A DNA stretch of 64,000 bases from Yersinia bercovieri ATCC 43970 (GCF_013282745.1 NZ_CP054044.1:2108001-2172000); one strand, 5' to 3'; numbered from the stretch's first letter, positions 44,716 through 55,117 are shown. The notes: generated by a model from the sequence alone, not told the origin. Made by a program: numbers and translations.

Positions 44716-45675
44716 ATGTCTGAATACAATTTAATCACCGATAGTCAAGCAACTAAAAAAGAGTGTAGCGAAGTTCACTTAAGAAGTGTCGATCTCAATT
44801 TATTAACTGTTTTTGATGCAGTAATGCAAATGCATAATGTAACACGGGCAGCCCAAGCGCTGGGTATGTCCCAGCCCGCAGTGAGTAACGCGGTAGCCCG
44901 TTTAAAAGTGATGTTTAATGACGAATTGTTTGTTCGTTATGGCCGTGGTATTCAGCCTACCGCCAGAGCACGCCAGCTTTTTGGGCCAGTAAGGCAGGCG
45001 CTGCAACTCGTACAAAATGAGTTGCCGGGTGCCGGTTTTGAAGCGAAAAATAGTGGGCGAGTATTTAATTTATCTATTTGTAGCCCTTTAGATATTAGGC
45101 TGACGGCTCAAATAATAGAGCGCGTTAAGCAATTGGCACCCAATGTTCAACTCATTATCAGATCTAATCTTAATGAGAATATTGAGCACCAATTACGTTA
45201 TCAAGAAACAGAATTTGTTATCGGTTATACTAAGTTTGAACGCCCTGACTTTCACGATATATCATTATTTAATGATGAATCGGTACTGGCTGTGTCTAAA
45301 AGTCATCCACGTATTGATAATTCAATTAGCCAAGAGCAACTCATTTCCGAACCACACGCCGTAGTGTCATTAGATAAAGTGGGTTCTTTTAGTGATTTTT
45401 ATTATGAATCAATAGTCAGTGCCCAGAGCATTGCTTATGAAAGCACGGATATGAATAGCGTGCTTAATATTGTGTCTCAAACTTCCTTTGTAGCCATTGC
45501 TCCTCGATGGCTTGTTCAGAAATACAGTGAATCCCTTAATTTAAAACTGCTCTCTTTACCCTGGAGAGAGAATGTCAGTCGGCCATGTTATCTTACATGG
45601 CATGAATCTACTGATAGAGATAAAGGCCATCAATGGATGAAGGAATTACTCGGCCAACTTAGTACCCCATTGTAA
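44716..45675 (+). CDS. leuO: LysR-type global regulator LeuO
   Basis: H-NS antagonist and regulator of stress, virulence and leu genes. It has 319 residues from [16 protein letters not shown]; the ATG at 44716 has the SD TGGAG 6 bases upstream. A hydrophilic N-terminal tail of about 20 residues, typical of LeuO, precedes the HTH (about 25-84: [31 protein letters not shown]). The effector domain (about 110-310) follows. Codons are AT-rich like the flanks. It is divergent from leuL, as in other enterics. Confidence 0.95.
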   Translation: MSEYNLITDSQATKKECSEVHLRSVDLNLLTVFDAVMQMHNVTRAAQALGMSQPAVSNAVARLKVMFNDELFVRYGRGIQPTARARQLFGPVRQALQLVQNELPGAGFEAKNSGRVFNLSICSPLDIRLTAQIIERVKQLAPNVQLIIRSNLNENIEHQLRYQETEFVIGYTKFERPDFHDISLFNDESVLAVSKSHPRIDNSISQEQLISEPHAVVSLDKVGSFSDFYYESIVSAQSIAYESTDMNSVLNIVSQTSFVAIAPRWLVQKYSESLNLKLLSLPWRENVSRPCYLTWHESTDRDKGHQWMKELLGQLSTPL

Positions 45676-46003
45676 TCATTTCCGTTAAGCCCTGCTGCTG
45701 AAATTATATTAAGCTCAGTAGCAGGCAGGGGTAAGATTGAATCGAATATTGCTTTCTTCCCTCTTTTGTCACCCCCTTCAGTAACAGACAACTGTTCTGC
45801 TAAATCCCCAGTCGCCAGCCCTAACCGCTCTATTTTTCATCAAAGTCCATTTTAGCTCACATTTCTGCGCTGAATTTTATTTGCCATAACCTCTAGAGCG
45901 GGTAGACTGCGCGAAAAAAAAGTGAACACATGTAAGCTGAATGCCAACAGGCGAAAAGTTGCGGTACACTTTAATGAATGATTGATCAGCGAGCGGCGAT
46001 GTT
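45676..46003. other. leuO to acyl-CoA synthetase gap with a hairpin
   Basis: 328 bases. An imperfect stem CCTGCTGCTGA / TCAGTAGCAGG (45691-45725, one mismatch) follows leuO but has no T tract. Near the next gene the sequence GCGAGCGGCGATGTT precedes the ATG; no strong SD is visible. Confidence 0.45.
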
Positions 46004-47803
46004 ATGAACCATACACTAGAGCAATACCACCTTGTGCGCCGTTTGCGCCAGCAAATCAGCGGTCGTGCTGATCAGATAGCCTTTCGTGAATGGTCGCCAG
46101 AAGGCGAAAAACAGCTAACCTGGCGTCAGGTTGACCAACACGTCACTCAGATCTCTACTGCACTGCTCTCTTTGGATGCAGCAATTCAAGAGCGCATTGG
46201 GATTTTTGCTAATAATAGTATGGCTTGGTCGTTAGCGGATTTGGCTATTTTACAATTGCGCGGCGTGAGTGTTCCCTTGTATGCCACCAATACGACGAAT
46301 CAGGCCGCTTACGTGCTCAATGATGCCGATGTGCGTATTTTATTTGTCGGTGGGCAACCGCAATTTGATGTGGCTATCACGCTAAAGCCAATGTGCCCTC
46401 AGTTGACTCAGATTATCGTATTAGATCCTGCTGTCGATTTACGTGGTTGTGAATACGCCCAGCATTTGACTGATTTTGAGCAGCAGCCCGATGCCGTACA
46501 GCAGCATCTATTGACTACACGTATAGATAGTTGCGACCTGGATGACTTGTTCACGCTGATCTATACCTCTGGTACTACGGGTGAACCTAAAGGTGTGATG
46601 CTGGACTACCGTAATATGGCGGCTCAACTCTACCTACACGATCAGCGCTTAACTCTGACAGTTGATGATGTTTCCCTTAGTTTCCTGCCGTTATCTCACG
46701 TGTTTGAGCGGGCCTGGAGCTTCTATGTGATGCATACCGGCGCGCAAAACGTCTATATCAGTGATACGGATTGGGTGCGCCCGGCAATGCAGGCGGTAAA
46801 ACCTACTGTCATGTGCGCAGTTCCCCGCTTCTACGAAAAAGTGTTCAGTGCCATCAATGATAAAGTCGCGTTGGCAAAATGGCACCGCCGGATGCTGTTT
46901 CGTTGGGCTGTCGGCTGTGGCGAACGCAAATTCCAAAATCTGCAATCTGGGCAAACAGCATCACTGCTATCCGGGCTGATGTATAAGCTGGCAGATCGCT
47001 TGGTATTGAGTAAGTTACGGGGCTTATTGGGCGGAAAAGTGCGCTTTTTACCGGCGGCGGGTGCGCGGTTGGATGACAATATTATTCTGTTTTTCCAAGC
47101 TATCGGCATCAATATTAAGTACGGTTACGGCATGACCGAGACCTGCGCTACAGTCTCTTGCTGGGAAGAGAGAAATTTCTGCTTCGGCTCTATCGGCAAG
47201 CCACTGCCGGGGATTGATGTCCGTTTAGGGGTTGAAAATGAGATTCAAGTCCGTGGCCCGATTGTCATGCGCGGCTATTTTAATAAGCCGCAGGAGACCG
47301 CAGAATCTTTCACCGAAGATGGCTGGCTCAAAACCGGTGACGCCGGTGCATTGGATGCTAAAGGTAATCTATTCATCACCGAGCGCCTCAAAGATCTGAT
47401 GAAAACCTCGGGTGGGAAGTACATTGCGCCACAAATGATTGAGGGCACCCTCGGTCAGGACCGTTTTATCGAGCAGATAGCGATTATTGCGGATACGCGT
47501 AAGTTTGTGTCGGCGCTGATTGTTCCCTGTTTTGAATCACTGGAAGAGTATGCGCGTTCGATAAATCTGAAGTATCACGATAGGTTAGAGCTATTACGCC
47601 ATAGCCATATTGTCAGTTTGTTTGAACAACGGCTGAAAGATATGCAAAAAGAGCTGGCGCTGTTCGAGCAGGTTAAGCGCTTTACGCTATTACCGCAGGC
47701 ATTCACCATGGAAACCGGTGAGCTGACACCTACCATGAAATTGCGGCGTAAAATCATTCTCCAGCGTTATCAGAATGAGATTGACTCCATGTACCGTGAT
47801 TGA
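46004..47803 (+). CDS. AMP-dependent long-chain acyl-CoA synthetase (FAA1 type)
   Basis: 599-residue adenylate-forming enzyme expected to activate a fatty or other carboxylic acid to its CoA thioester. P-loop A3 motif is LIYTSGTTGEPKGVM (about 186-200). Others are LSFLPLSHVFERAW, A5 YGYGMTETCA, A7 GWLKTGDAG and A8 LFITERLKDLMKTSGGKYIAPQ. The presence of SHVFER and GKYIAPQ blocks places it with the eukaryote-like FAA1/long-chain group rather than with FadD. It stands alone between leuO and ilvI, where E. coli has no gene. Its chain-length preference cannot be told. Confidence 0.88.
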   Translation: MNHTLEQYHLVRRLRQQISGRADQIAFREWSPEGEKQLTWRQVDQHVTQISTALLSLDAAIQERIGIFANNSMAWSLADLAILQLRGVSVPLYATNTTNQAAYVLNDADVRILFVGGQPQFDVAITLKPMCPQLTQIIVLDPAVDLRGCEYAQHLTDFEQQPDAVQQHLLTTRIDSCDLDDLFTLIYTSGTTGEPKGVMLDYRNMAAQLYLHDQRLTLTVDDVSLSFLPLSHVFERAWSFYVMHTGAQNVYISDTDWVRPAMQAVKPTVMCAVPRFYEKVFSAINDKVALAKWHRRMLFRWAVGCGERKFQNLQSGQTASLLSGLMYKLADRLVLSKLRGLLGGKVRFLPAAGARLDDNIILFFQAIGINIKYGYGMTETCATVSCWEERNFCFGSIGKPLPGIDVRLGVENEIQVRGPIVMRGYFNKPQETAESFTEDGWLKTGDAGALDAKGNLFITERLKDLMKTSGGKYIAPQMIEGTLGQDRFIEQIAIIADTRKFVSALIVPCFESLEEYARSINLKYHDRLELLRHSHIVSLFEQRLKDMQKELALFEQVKRFTLLPQAFTMETGELTPTMKLRRKIILQRYQNEIDSMYRD

Positions 47804-47820
47804 TAATCCATCTTCTCACG

Positions 47821-47866
47821 GCGATAGTGGGCATCTTTAATATTGATGCTGGCTATCGCTGTTTTT
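47821..47866 (+). terminator. Terminator after the acyl-CoA synthetase gene
   Basis: A two-part stem GCGATAG / CTATCGC with inner GCATC / GATGC (47821-47859) has a small internal loop. It is followed by TGTTTTT. It begins 18 bases past the stop. Confidence 0.82.
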
Positions 47867-48242
47867 ACCTGCAACCCCCCTCTTTCTCTACCCATTTCTG
47901 TGTAGTGCCTATCATTTTGCTGCATCCAGCATGTAAAAATCATTAGCCTGATTAAGTTCTATAATTACCTGCTAATGCGATGTAAAAACCAAGGTTGCGG
48001 CTACTCTGGTAGTGTTTTGTTTTTGTAACTGGAGTAAATCCAGTATGTGACTAACGGAATTGTCTTTAGGGCAGATAATTGCTGTTTGCCTGCCAGAAAT
48101 TCTGACGTTATGTTAATAAGTTAGTTACCCTAACTATAACAAACTAAGAATAGGAATAAGGGGCGTTGTGCCTTTCCTACAGGAACCCGTGGAAATGACT
48201 TCCCGTTATCCGATGAGCAAACTAAGCCTGGAGGCAAAACCC
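47867..48242 (+). promoter_or_regulatory. ilvIH upstream control region
   Basis: About 375 bases of AT-rich sequence. In E. coli this region holds several Lrp sites that activate ilvIH; I cannot assign them by eye. A perfect palindrome TAGTTA-CCC-TAACTA lies at 48122-48136, about 107 bases before ilvI. The last 75 bases are open in frame with ilvI from a GTG at 48168 but contain the ilvI SD. Confidence 0.5.
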
Positions 48243-49970
48243 ATGGAGATGTTGTCAGGAGCCGAGATGGTTGTCCGATCGTTAATCGATCAGGGCGTTA
48301 AGCATGTGTTCGGTTATCCCGGCGGGGCCGTACTTGATATCTACGATGCCCTGCACACGGTCGGAGGCATCGATCACGTGCTGGTGCGCCACGAACAAGG
48401 TGCGGTACACATGGCCGATGGTTATGCGCGGGCAACCGGCGAAGTCGGCGTAGTGCTGGTCACTTCCGGCCCCGGCGCGACCAATGCAATTACCGGTATT
48501 GCCACGGCCTATATGGATTCCGTGCCAATGGTGGTGCTTTCTGGTCAGGTGCCTAGCTCGTTGATTGGCTACGACGCTTTCCAGGAGTGCGACATGGTGG
48601 GGATCTCCCGCCCAGTGGTTAAACATAGCTTCCTGGTTAAACGCACGGAAGATATTCCCACTGTACTGAAAAAGGCATTTTATCTGGCTTCGACAGGCCG
48701 CCCAGGTCCAGTAGTTATTGATCTGCCAAAAGATATTGTAGGGCCAGCGGTCAAAATGCCTTACGCCTACCCAGAACAAGTTAGCTTGCGCTCATATAAT
48801 CCGACAGTGCAGGGCCATCGTGGTCAGATTAAGCGTGCGCTGCAAACCATTCTCGCGGCCAAAAGACCTATTATGTATGTCGGTGGTGGGGCGATAAATT
48901 CAGCCTGCCACGAAGAGCTATTGGCGTTTGCTGAGAAGTTGAATCTTCCGGTCACCAGCTCGCTAATGGGGCTGGGTAGCTTCCCTGGCACGCATCGCCA
49001 AAGTGTTGGCATGTTGGGGATGCACGGGACGTTTGAGGCCAATATGGCCATGCACAATACAGACCTGATTTTTGCCATTGGCGTGCGCTTTGATGACCGC
49101 ACCACCAATAATCTGGCTAAATACTGCCCAGATGCCAGTGTGGTACACATTGATATCGATCCGACGTCAATCTCGAAAACTGTCAATGCAGATATTCCGA
49201 TTGTCGGTGATGCCAAACAAGTTTTGGTACAAATGCTGGAGCTACTGCCTCAGATTGATAGTGCACAAGATTTTGATAGTTTGCGTGACTGGTGGCAATC
49301 CATTGAACAGTGGCGCGCGCGCAACTGTCTGGGCTACAACAAAGAGAGCGGCAAGATCAAGCCACAAGCCGTTATTGAAACACTGCACCGTTTGACTAAA
49401 GGTGATGCTTACGTCACCTCAGATGTGGGCCAACATCAGATGTTCGCCGCACTTTACTATCCATTTGATAAACCACGCCATTGGATCAATTCAGGTGGCT
49501 TAGGCACCATGGGCTTCGGGTTACCGGCGGCCCTTGGGGTTAAACTGGCGCTACCGGATGAAACCGTGGTGTGTGTCACCGGTGATGGCAGTATCCAAAT
49601 GAATATTCAGGAGTTATCTACTGCACTGCAATATAACCTGCCAGTGCTGGTACTGAACCTGAATAACCGCTATCTCGGCATGGTGAAGCAGTGGCAGGAT
49701 ATGATCTATTCAGGCCGTCATTCACAGTCTTATATGGATTCACTGCCTGATTTCGTCAAATTGGCTGAAGCTTATGGGCACATCGGTATTGCAATCCGCA
49801 CGCCGGATGAGTTGGAAAGTAAGCTGGCCGATGCCTTGTCACAATTATCCGAGACGAATCGCCTGGTGTTTGTGGATGTGACTGTTGATGAAACGGAACA
49901 TGTTTACCCGATGCAGATTCGCGGTGGTGGCATGGACGAAATGTGGCTTAGCAAAACGGAGAGGACATAA
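48243..49970 (+). CDS. ilvI: Acetolactate synthase III large (catalytic) subunit
   Basis: Thiamine-diphosphate enzyme making acetolactate and acetohydroxybutyrate for valine, leucine and isoleucine; 575 residues (E. coli 574). The ATG at 48243 gives [20 protein letters not shown] with the SD GGAGG 9 bases before it. The 25 in-frame residues upstream are not conserved in the family. The catalytic Glu is in [19 protein letters not shown] (about 45-63). The ThDP/Mg motif is [22 protein letters not shown] (about 440-461), ending with [12 protein letters not shown]. Its partner ilvH follows after 2 bases. ThDP supply links it loosely to thiBPQ in this window. Confidence 0.96.
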   Translation: MEMLSGAEMVVRSLIDQGVKHVFGYPGGAVLDIYDALHTVGGIDHVLVRHEQGAVHMADGYARATGEVGVVLVTSGPGATNAITGIATAYMDSVPMVVLSGQVPSSLIGYDAFQECDMVGISRPVVKHSFLVKRTEDIPTVLKKAFYLASTGRPGPVVIDLPKDIVGPAVKMPYAYPEQVSLRSYNPTVQGHRGQIKRALQTILAAKRPIMYVGGGAINSACHEELLAFAEKLNLPVTSSLMGLGSFPGTHRQSVGMLGMHGTFEANMAMHNTDLIFAIGVRFDDRTTNNLAKYCPDASVVHIDIDPTSISKTVNADIPIVGDAKQVLVQMLELLPQIDSAQDFDSLRDWWQSIEQWRARNCLGYNKESGKIKPQAVIETLHRLTKGDAYVTSDVGQHQMFAALYYPFDKPRHWINSGGLGTMGFGLPAALGVKLALPDETVVCVTGDGSIQMNIQELSTALQYNLPVLVLNLNNRYLGMVKQWQDMIYSGRHSQSYMDSLPDFVKLAEAYGHIGIAIRTPDELESKLADALSQLSETNRLVFVDVTVDETEHVYPMQIRGGGMDEMWLSKTERT

Positions 49971-49972
49971 TT

Positions 49973-50467
49973 ATGCGCCGCCGGATTTTATCAGTTCTGC
50001 TGGAAAACGAATCAGGTGCTTTATCACGGGTTGTGGGCCTGTTTTCTCAGCGCGGTTATAACATTGAGAGTTTGACTGTTGCGCCGACCGACGATCCAAC
50101 GCTGTCTCGAATGACCATCCAAACCGTGGGCGATGCCAAGGTTCTGGAGCAGATCGAAAAACAGCTGCATAAGCTGGTGGACGTCTTGCGAGTCAGTGAG
50201 TTGGTTTCCGGCTCACATGTTGAGCGCGAAATCATGTTGGTGAAGTTGCAGGCCAGCGGTTACGGGCGTGAAGAAGTGAAGCGTTGCGCTGAAATTTTCC
50301 GTGGGCAGATTGTTGATGTGACTGCCACGCTCTATACCGTCCAGCTTGCCGGGACGAGCGATAAACTGGATGCATTCTTAAATGCTGTGCGGGAAGTGGC
50401 CGAAATTGTTGAAGTTGCCCGCTCCGGTATTGTCGGTGTCTCCCGTGGCGATAAGATAATGCGTTAA
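49973..50467 (+). CDS. ilvH: Acetolactate synthase III small (regulatory) subunit
   Basis: 164 residues (E. coli 163). The N-terminal ACT domain (about 3-77, [33 protein letters not shown]) binds valine and confers feedback inhibition. The C-terminal domain (about 80-160) activates IlvI. The residues [10 protein letters not shown] and [11 protein letters not shown] form the valine pocket in the family. The SD AGAGGAC overlaps the end of ilvI. Confidence 0.96.
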   Translation: MRRRILSVLLENESGALSRVVGLFSQRGYNIESLTVAPTDDPTLSRMTIQTVGDAKVLEQIEKQLHKLVDVLRVSELVSGSHVEREIMLVKLQASGYGREEVKRCAEIFRGQIVDVTATLYTVQLAGTSDKLDAFLNAVREVAEIVEVARSGIVGVSRGDKIMR

Positions 50468-50493
50468 CCAAAGTGATTAATACTCATTATCAG

Positions 50494-50522
50494 GCTCAGC
50501 AGAGATGCTGGGCTTTTTTTTT
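50494..50522 (+). terminator. Terminator after ilvH
   Basis: An 8-bp stem GCTCAGCA / TGCTGGGC (with one G-T pair) has the loop GAGA and is followed by nine Ts. It lies 26 bases past the ilvH stop. Confidence 0.9.
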
Positions 50523-50747
50523 CTTATTATTTAACCAAGGTAGTGTTATATGGCGGTTAAAGCGGTTGCTCAATAGTGAGTTCTGCGGTTAGATCTATAT
50601 AGCGAAATATCCGTAGTTAAATTATGTCTATATCTCATGGTTTAGCTGTAATGCTACTGTAGATCGACGGATTGAGAAATTCTGAGATACTCCGCTCTGG
50701 CAGACATCATGCCTTTCATTACTTTATTGGGTTTATAAGGGGTCAAT

Positions 50748-51752
50748 GTGAAACTGGATGAAATCGCGCGTCTTGCGGGCGTTTCGCGCACAACCGCCAG
50801 TTATGTCATTAATGGCAAAGCGAAACAGTACCGGGTCAGCGATAAAACAGTAGATAAAGTTATGGCTGTGGTCAGGGAACATAACTATCACCCAAATGCC
50901 GTTGCGGCAGGATTGCGCGCGGGCAGAACCCGTTCGATTGGTCTGGTGATCCCGGATCTGGAGAATACCAGCTACACCCGTATCGCAAACTATTTGGAGC
51001 GTCAGGCTCGCCAGCGTGGCTACCAATTGTTGATCGCCTGTTCTGAGGATCAGCCCGATAATGAAATGCGTTGCATTGAGCATCTGTTGCAGCGTCAGGT
51101 TGACGCCATTATCGTTTCAACGGCTTTGCCGCCAGAGCACCCTTTCTATCAGCGCTGGGCCAATGACCCGTTGCCGATCATCGCCCTTGATCGAGCCTTG
51201 GACCGCGAACATTTCATCAGTGTGGTGGGTGCGGATCAAGAAGATGCATTGATGTTGGCGCAAGAGCTACGGACTTTCCCAGCGGAATCGGTACTGTATC
51301 TCGGCGCGTTACCTGAGCTGTCGGTCAGCTTTCTGCGAGAGATGGGTTTTCGTGAAGCGTGGAAGGATGATCCCCGTAAGGTCGATTACCTCTACGCCAA
51401 CAGCTATGAACGCGAAGCCGCCGGAGTGCTGTTTGCCGAGTGGCTAAAGACCCACCCGATGCCACAGGCGCTGTTTACCACCTCATTCCAGCTGCTACAG
51501 GGCGTTATGGATGTCACCTTAAAGCAGAGTGGGCGCTTACCCAGCAATCTGGCGATCGCTACTTTTGGTGATAACGAACTGCTCGATTTCCTAGAATGTC
51601 CGGTATTGGCGGTCGCACAGCGCCACCGAGATGTGGCCGAACGTGTATTGGAATTGGTATTAGCCAGCTTAGATGAGCCGCATAAGCCGAAGCCGGGTTT
51701 AACGCGCATCCGTCGTAACTTGTTCCGCCGCGGCAGTTTGAGCCGTAAATAG
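50748..51752 (+). CDS. cra: Catabolite repressor/activator Cra (FruR)
   Basis: LacI-family regulator of carbon flux (glycolysis versus gluconeogenesis), relieved by fructose 1-phosphate or fructose 1,6-bisphosphate. It has 334 residues and starts at GTG ([21 protein letters not shown]), the same start codon as E. coli. The HTH is residues 1-20, followed by the hinge ([21 protein letters not shown]). The periplasmic-binding-like effector domain covers about 62-320. The first 110 residues are almost identical to E. coli. The SD AAGGGG lies 6 bases upstream. Its end is followed by the hairpin AATCAGGG / CCCTGATT (51765-51791) without a T tract. Confidence 0.97.
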   Translation: MKLDEIARLAGVSRTTASYVINGKAKQYRVSDKTVDKVMAVVREHNYHPNAVAAGLRAGRTRSIGLVIPDLENTSYTRIANYLERQARQRGYQLLIACSEDQPDNEMRCIEHLLQRQVDAIIVSTALPPEHPFYQRWANDPLPIIALDRALDREHFISVVGADQEDALMLAQELRTFPAESVLYLGALPELSVSFLREMGFREAWKDDPRKVDYLYANSYEREAAGVLFAEWLKTHPMPQALFTTSFQLLQGVMDVTLKQSGRLPSNLAIATFGDNELLDFLECPVLAVAQRHRDVAERVLELVLASLDEPHKPKPGLTRIRRNLFRRGSLSRK

Positions 51753-51814
51753 CCTTTTATTATGAATCAGGGTGCCGAATGCGCCCTGATTGTGCTTGCG
51801 TAATCCATCCCATT

Positions 51815-51980
51815 TATACCCAATAGATTTCAAGATGCAGGAAAGCGGCAAGCAAGAGACAAATTTGTCGGGAGCAGATTTGAACGCCGCTTGCCCGCGG
51901 CCTCGCAGAGGCGAGGTCCATGGATGGACCGAGTAACGAGCGTAACCAACACACCTGCAACTTGAAAGATGACGGGTATA
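51815..51980. mobile_element. 166-bp palindromic miniature element (YPAL-like)
   Basis: Terminal inverted repeats of 26 bp begin TATACCC (51815) and end GGGTATA (51980); 25-bp arms CAAGATGCAG-type and CTGCAACTTG-type pair with few mismatches. Internal palindromes such as GGTCCATGGATGGACC and GACAAATTTGTC make nearly the whole unit fold. No ORF with coding character. Length and structure resemble the YPAL class of about 167-bp elements described in Yersinia; that name is from memory. Its right end touches the alaE stop codon (51981-51983). Confidence 0.8.
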
Positions 51981-52421
51981 TTAGACGTAGCCTGCAACAC
52001 GGAACAACCTCCGGCAATACTCCAAAAAGTAGCCATACGCCACACCCATCGCCATAGAAACCAAGGCATTACTGGTGACTGCTGTGGTGATTTGCTCTAA
52101 ATCAGCCCCTACCGACCACAAAATCAGCGCATAGACCGGTGACTGGAAACTGACGTATGCCAGTAGGTCTGCCAGATTTCTTGCCCAAACATGCTCCCCC
52201 ACATGACGATATGCGAAGCGGATAAAAGCATCGCGATACACACCATAAGGCCAGGCGATAAGGATATTGACCGGTATTGAGACCAGACGGGAAGAGAGCG
52301 ACTGTTGGAAGGTCATTCCCGAGATCACTATTTCAATTATCATGCCGATGACAAAACAATACACCACGAGTGCGAAAGTATCGGCTGCGGCACTACGCAG
52401 ACGGGACCCAGTTGAAAACAT
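51981..52421 (-). CDS. alaE: L-alanine exporter AlaE
   Basis: Inner-membrane protein of 146 residues (E. coli AlaE 149) that exports L-alanine. The start at 52421 gives [20 protein letters not shown] with an SD (GGGAG) 9 bases upstream; the ATG six bases earlier is too close to it. Four hydrophobic segments are seen. Family blocks are [42 protein letters not shown] and [16 protein letters not shown]. The last residues (RVAGYV) are shorter than in E. coli and the stop codon abuts the palindromic element, so the insertion may have trimmed the 3' end. In E. coli alaE lies elsewhere. Confidence 0.9.
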   Translation of the reverse strand: MFSTGSRLRSAAADTFALVVYCFVIGMIIEIVISGMTFQQSLSSRLVSIPVNILIAWPYGVYRDAFIRFAYRHVGEHVWARNLADLLAYVSFQSPVYALILWSVGADLEQITTAVTSNALVSMAMGVAYGYFLEYCRRLFRVAGYV

Positions 52422-53252
52422 TGTCATTAACTCCCTACTTGGGGTAAAAATCTGCTAAAACGCTAATCAATGAGATTAATAGCAGGATTTATGTATTGCT
52501 CATCATTTAAATATTAGCTGATTGTGTTGCTATTATGCTTTTGTTGCAGTTTACAGTGCTATTGGTTGTAATATAACCAGCTTAAAATTTTTATTTTTAA
52601 CATTTGCCTGATTTTTATACTTTCTACTGTGAGGAATAGGGCTTTCGGTGGTTTTTAAAATGGCGGCTATCTATTTTTTGTTTAAAAACAAAATGTTATG
52701 ATTTCGCTTTGGTGGCGAGGAAAACGAATGCAATCTAAGTCAAATTTAAAAGAATCGATGAGAAAAAAACTATTTTGCGGTATTTCCCTAATTTAAGATT
52801 TATCTGTCTGAAGACATTCATATTTCAGCGCTGCCCCAAAATATGTACCAATAATTTATTTCAAAATAGATTAATCCTTGCGGCTTAATTGAAGTAAAAT
52901 GCAGCGCCGATAACACTTGTTGTTTTCAAGGGTATTATTGTTTTGTCGTGGATTTTGTCACCGATTTCCGCTGTTTTTCCTTAGTGAAGCCAGCAGACGC
53001 GGGTTTTCTACTCAGACAGTTGAATTTTAGACCGTACGTTTTTCATACTGAAAATGAGACATTCCTTGCAGAAGGAAATAATGAAACAATTAATCGACAA
53101 TTAATTATTTATTTAAGTTGCAGGAATTACTGGCGGAAAAATAGCCCGTTAATCATGACGTTAATTTCTATTTCAAGCACTAAAATAGCCCCTTCTACGA
53201 GATATATCTCAAAAACGGCCCATAAATATTGTCAAAGCGCCTCGGCTCTGGC

Positions 53253-53281
53253 TTGACAAGGTTTTCATACCATCCGTAAAC
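53253..53281 (+). promoter_or_regulatory. Pmra promoter of the dcw cluster
   Basis: A perfect -35 TTGACA (53253-53258) is followed after 17 bp by GTAAAC (53276-53281) as a weak -10. It lies just before the MraZ boxes, as expected for the major promoter of mraZ-ftsW. Confidence 0.7.
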
Positions 53282-53290
53282 TCTTTAATG

Positions 53291-53315
53291 TGGGGATTTG
53301 TGGGGTAAAGTGGCG
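53291..53315 (+). promoter_or_regulatory. MraZ operator, three 10-bp-spaced boxes
   Basis: TGGGG at 53291, TGGGG at 53301 and TGGCG at 53311 repeat with exact 10-bp spacing. MraZ is known to bind direct TGGGN repeats separated by five bases in front of its own gene, giving autorepression of the operon. Confidence 0.8.
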
Positions 53316-53343
53316 AATTGGGTCATGAAGGGGTAACTCAGTC

Positions 53344-53802
53344 ATGTTTCGTGGGGCAACGATGGTTAACCTCGACAGCAAAGGGCGGCTCGCCGTACCT
53401 ACCCGTTATCGGGATTTGCTGAATGAGGAGTCGCAGGGCCAGATGGTCTGTACCATAGACCTTCACCAACCATGCCTGTTGCTTTATCCACTCCCTGAAT
53501 GGGAAATCATTGAACAAAAATTATCTCGTCTGTCGAGCATGAACCCGGCTGAGCGTCGGGTTCAACGTTTGCTGTTAGGACATGCCAGTGAATGTCAGAT
53601 GGACGGTGCTGGGCGTTTACTGATTGCAGGAACATTGCGTCAGCACGCCGGGCTGAATAAAGAAGTGATGCTGGTTGGGCAGTTCAACAAGTTTGAGCTG
53701 TGGGATGAACAGACCTGGTATCAACAAGTCAAGGATGACATCGACGCAGAACAGTCGACTCAGGAACCACTGTCTGAGCGGCTACAGGACTTATCGCTAT
53801 AA
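53344..53802 (+). CDS. mraZ: Transcriptional regulator MraZ
   Basis: DNA-binding autorepressor at the head of the dcw cluster, 152 residues forming a ring of SpoVT-AbrB-like units. The two repeats are marked by [16 protein letters not shown] (about 10-25) and [16 protein letters not shown] (about 84-99), each with the DxxxR signature. rsmH follows after 2 bases. Confidence 0.96.
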   Translation: MFRGATMVNLDSKGRLAVPTRYRDLLNEESQGQMVCTIDLHQPCLLLYPLPEWEIIEQKLSRLSSMNPAERRVQRLLLGHASECQMDGAGRLLIAGTLRQHAGLNKEVMLVGQFNKFELWDEQTWYQQVKDDIDAEQSTQEPLSERLQDLSL

Positions 53803-53804
53803 GC

Positions 53805-54767
53805 ATGGTAGATAACAAAAAAATTGTAGATAACAACTACAAGCACACCAGCGTATTGCTGGATGAAGCCGTAAATGGCCTGAACATCCGCGATAACGGC
53901 ATCTATATTGACGGAACTTTTGGCCGTGGTGGTCATTCGCGTCTGATTTTGTCCCAACTTGGGCCAGAAGGGCGCTTGATAGCGATCGATCGTGATCCAC
54001 AAGCAATTGAAGCAGCAAAATCTATTACTGATCCGCGTTTCTCTATCGTACACGGTCCTTTTTCTGAATTGGCGCATTATGTGCGGGAATTGGATTTAGT
54101 TGGCCGCATTGACGGTATTTTGCTGGATCTCGGTGTGTCATCCCCGCAATTGGATGATCCTGAACGCGGTTTCTCGTTCATGCGTGACGGGCCGCTGGAT
54201 ATGCGGATGGATCCTACCCGTGGGTTATCTGCCGCCGAATGGTTGATGAAAGCCAGCGCCGATGATATCGCTTGGGTGCTAAAAACCTTTGGTGAAGAGC
54301 GCTTCGCCAAGCGTCTGGCCAAGGCCATTGTTGAGCGTAATCTTACGCAGCCGATGACACGCACCAAAGAGCTGGCTGATTTGATTGCTAACGCCAGCCC
54401 ATTCCGCGAGAAGCATAAACACCCGGCGACCCGCAGTTTCCAGGCTATCCGCATCTATATCAACAGTGAGTTAGAAGAAATTGAGCGCGCACTGGATGGC
54501 GCTCATGAAGTGCTGGCAGACGAAGGCCGTTTGTCAGTGATTAGCTTCCACTCCCTTGAAGACCGCATTGTGAAGAACTTTATCCGTCAACGCAGCCGTG
54601 GGCCACAGGTTCCGGCGGGATTGCCATTGACGGAAGCGCAGTTACGCAGCATGGGTGGGCGCACGATGAAATCCATTGGCAAGATGATGCCAGCGGATGC
54701 TGAAGTGGCTGAAAACCCACGAGCACGTAGCTCAGTATTACGCTTTGCTGAGAGGATTAAAGAGTGA
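53805..54767 (+). CDS. rsmH: 16S rRNA (cytosine1402-N4)-methyltransferase RsmH (MraW)
   Basis: Methylates N4 of C1402 in the ribosomal P site. It has 320 residues from [22 protein letters not shown]-binding motif: [16 protein letters not shown] (about 36-51), and IAIDRDPQA. Others are [23 protein letters not shown], the inserted helical domain, and [12 protein letters not shown] (about 245-256). The stop overlaps the GTG start of ftsL by four bases. Confidence 0.96.
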   Translation: MVDNKKIVDNNYKHTSVLLDEAVNGLNIRDNGIYIDGTFGRGGHSRLILSQLGPEGRLIAIDRDPQAIEAAKSITDPRFSIVHGPFSELAHYVRELDLVGRIDGILLDLGVSSPQLDDPERGFSFMRDGPLDMRMDPTRGLSAAEWLMKASADDIAWVLKTFGEERFAKRLAKAIVERNLTQPMTRTKELADLIANASPFREKHKHPATRSFQAIRIYINSELEEIERALDGAHEVLADEGRLSVISFHSLEDRIVKNFIRQRSRGPQVPAGLPLTEAQLRSMGGRTMKSIGKMMPADAEVAENPRARSSVLRFAERIKE

Positions 54768-55084
54768 TAGGCAACGAACGCCACGGTTTAGTTGGGGTCA
54801 TCGGCGGGGACTTACTCCGCAATGCGAAAATCCCGTTGATTTTACTGGTCGCGGTGTTGGTGTCTGCCATTTTTGTTGTGACCACCGCCCACCGCACGCG
54901 CTTGTTAACCGCTGAGCGTGAGCAGTTGGTGCTGGAGCGGGATGCGCTGGATATCGAGTGGCGCAACCTGATTCTGGAAGAGAACGCATTGGGTGACCAC
55001 AGCCGTGTTGAAAGTATCGCAACTGACAAGCTGAAGATGCAACATGTTGATCCATCACAAGAAAATATTGTGGTTCAGCAATAG
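54764..55084 (+). CDS. ftsL: Cell division protein FtsL
   Basis: Bitopic inner-membrane divisome protein, 106 residues. A short cytoplasmic tail (1-22) precedes one membrane segment (about 23-40, [18 protein letters not shown]). The periplasmic leucine-zipper-like coiled coil covers about 45-90 and ends [11 protein letters not shown]. It forms the FtsQLB complex that activates FtsWI. The GTG start overlaps the rsmH TGA. E. coli FtsL is 121 residues with a longer cytoplasmic tail; the conserved part matches closely. Confidence 0.93.
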   Translation: MIGNERHGLVGVIGGDLLRNAKIPLILLVAVLVSAIFVVTTAHRTRLLTAEREQLVLERDALDIEWRNLILEENALGDHSRVESIATDKLKMQHVDPSQENIVVQQ

Positions 55085-55117
55085 GTTTTTCTAATAATAA
55101 AGGAATTAGTCGCCACC

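Larger units (their letters stand above)
52422..53343. other. alaE-mraZ intergenic region (about 920 bp)
   Basis: AT-rich divergent region between alaE and the dcw cluster. It holds the mra promoter and MraZ boxes at its right end. A short ORF at 52728-52796 with an SD-like GAGG is listed as a finding. An inverted repeat TTTTGTTT / AAACAAAA lies near 52680. The 102-codon frame at 52948-53256 looks non-coding. Confidence 0.5.

Noticed and set aside
48168-48242. 25-residue N-terminal extension of IlvI from a GTG
   Set aside because: Not conserved in the family; the strong SD GGAGG lies inside it and serves the ATG at 48243.
52948-53256. 102-codon frame upstream of mraZ
   Set aside because: No SD, low-complexity composition, and its end overlaps the Pmra -35 box; no recognisable homology.
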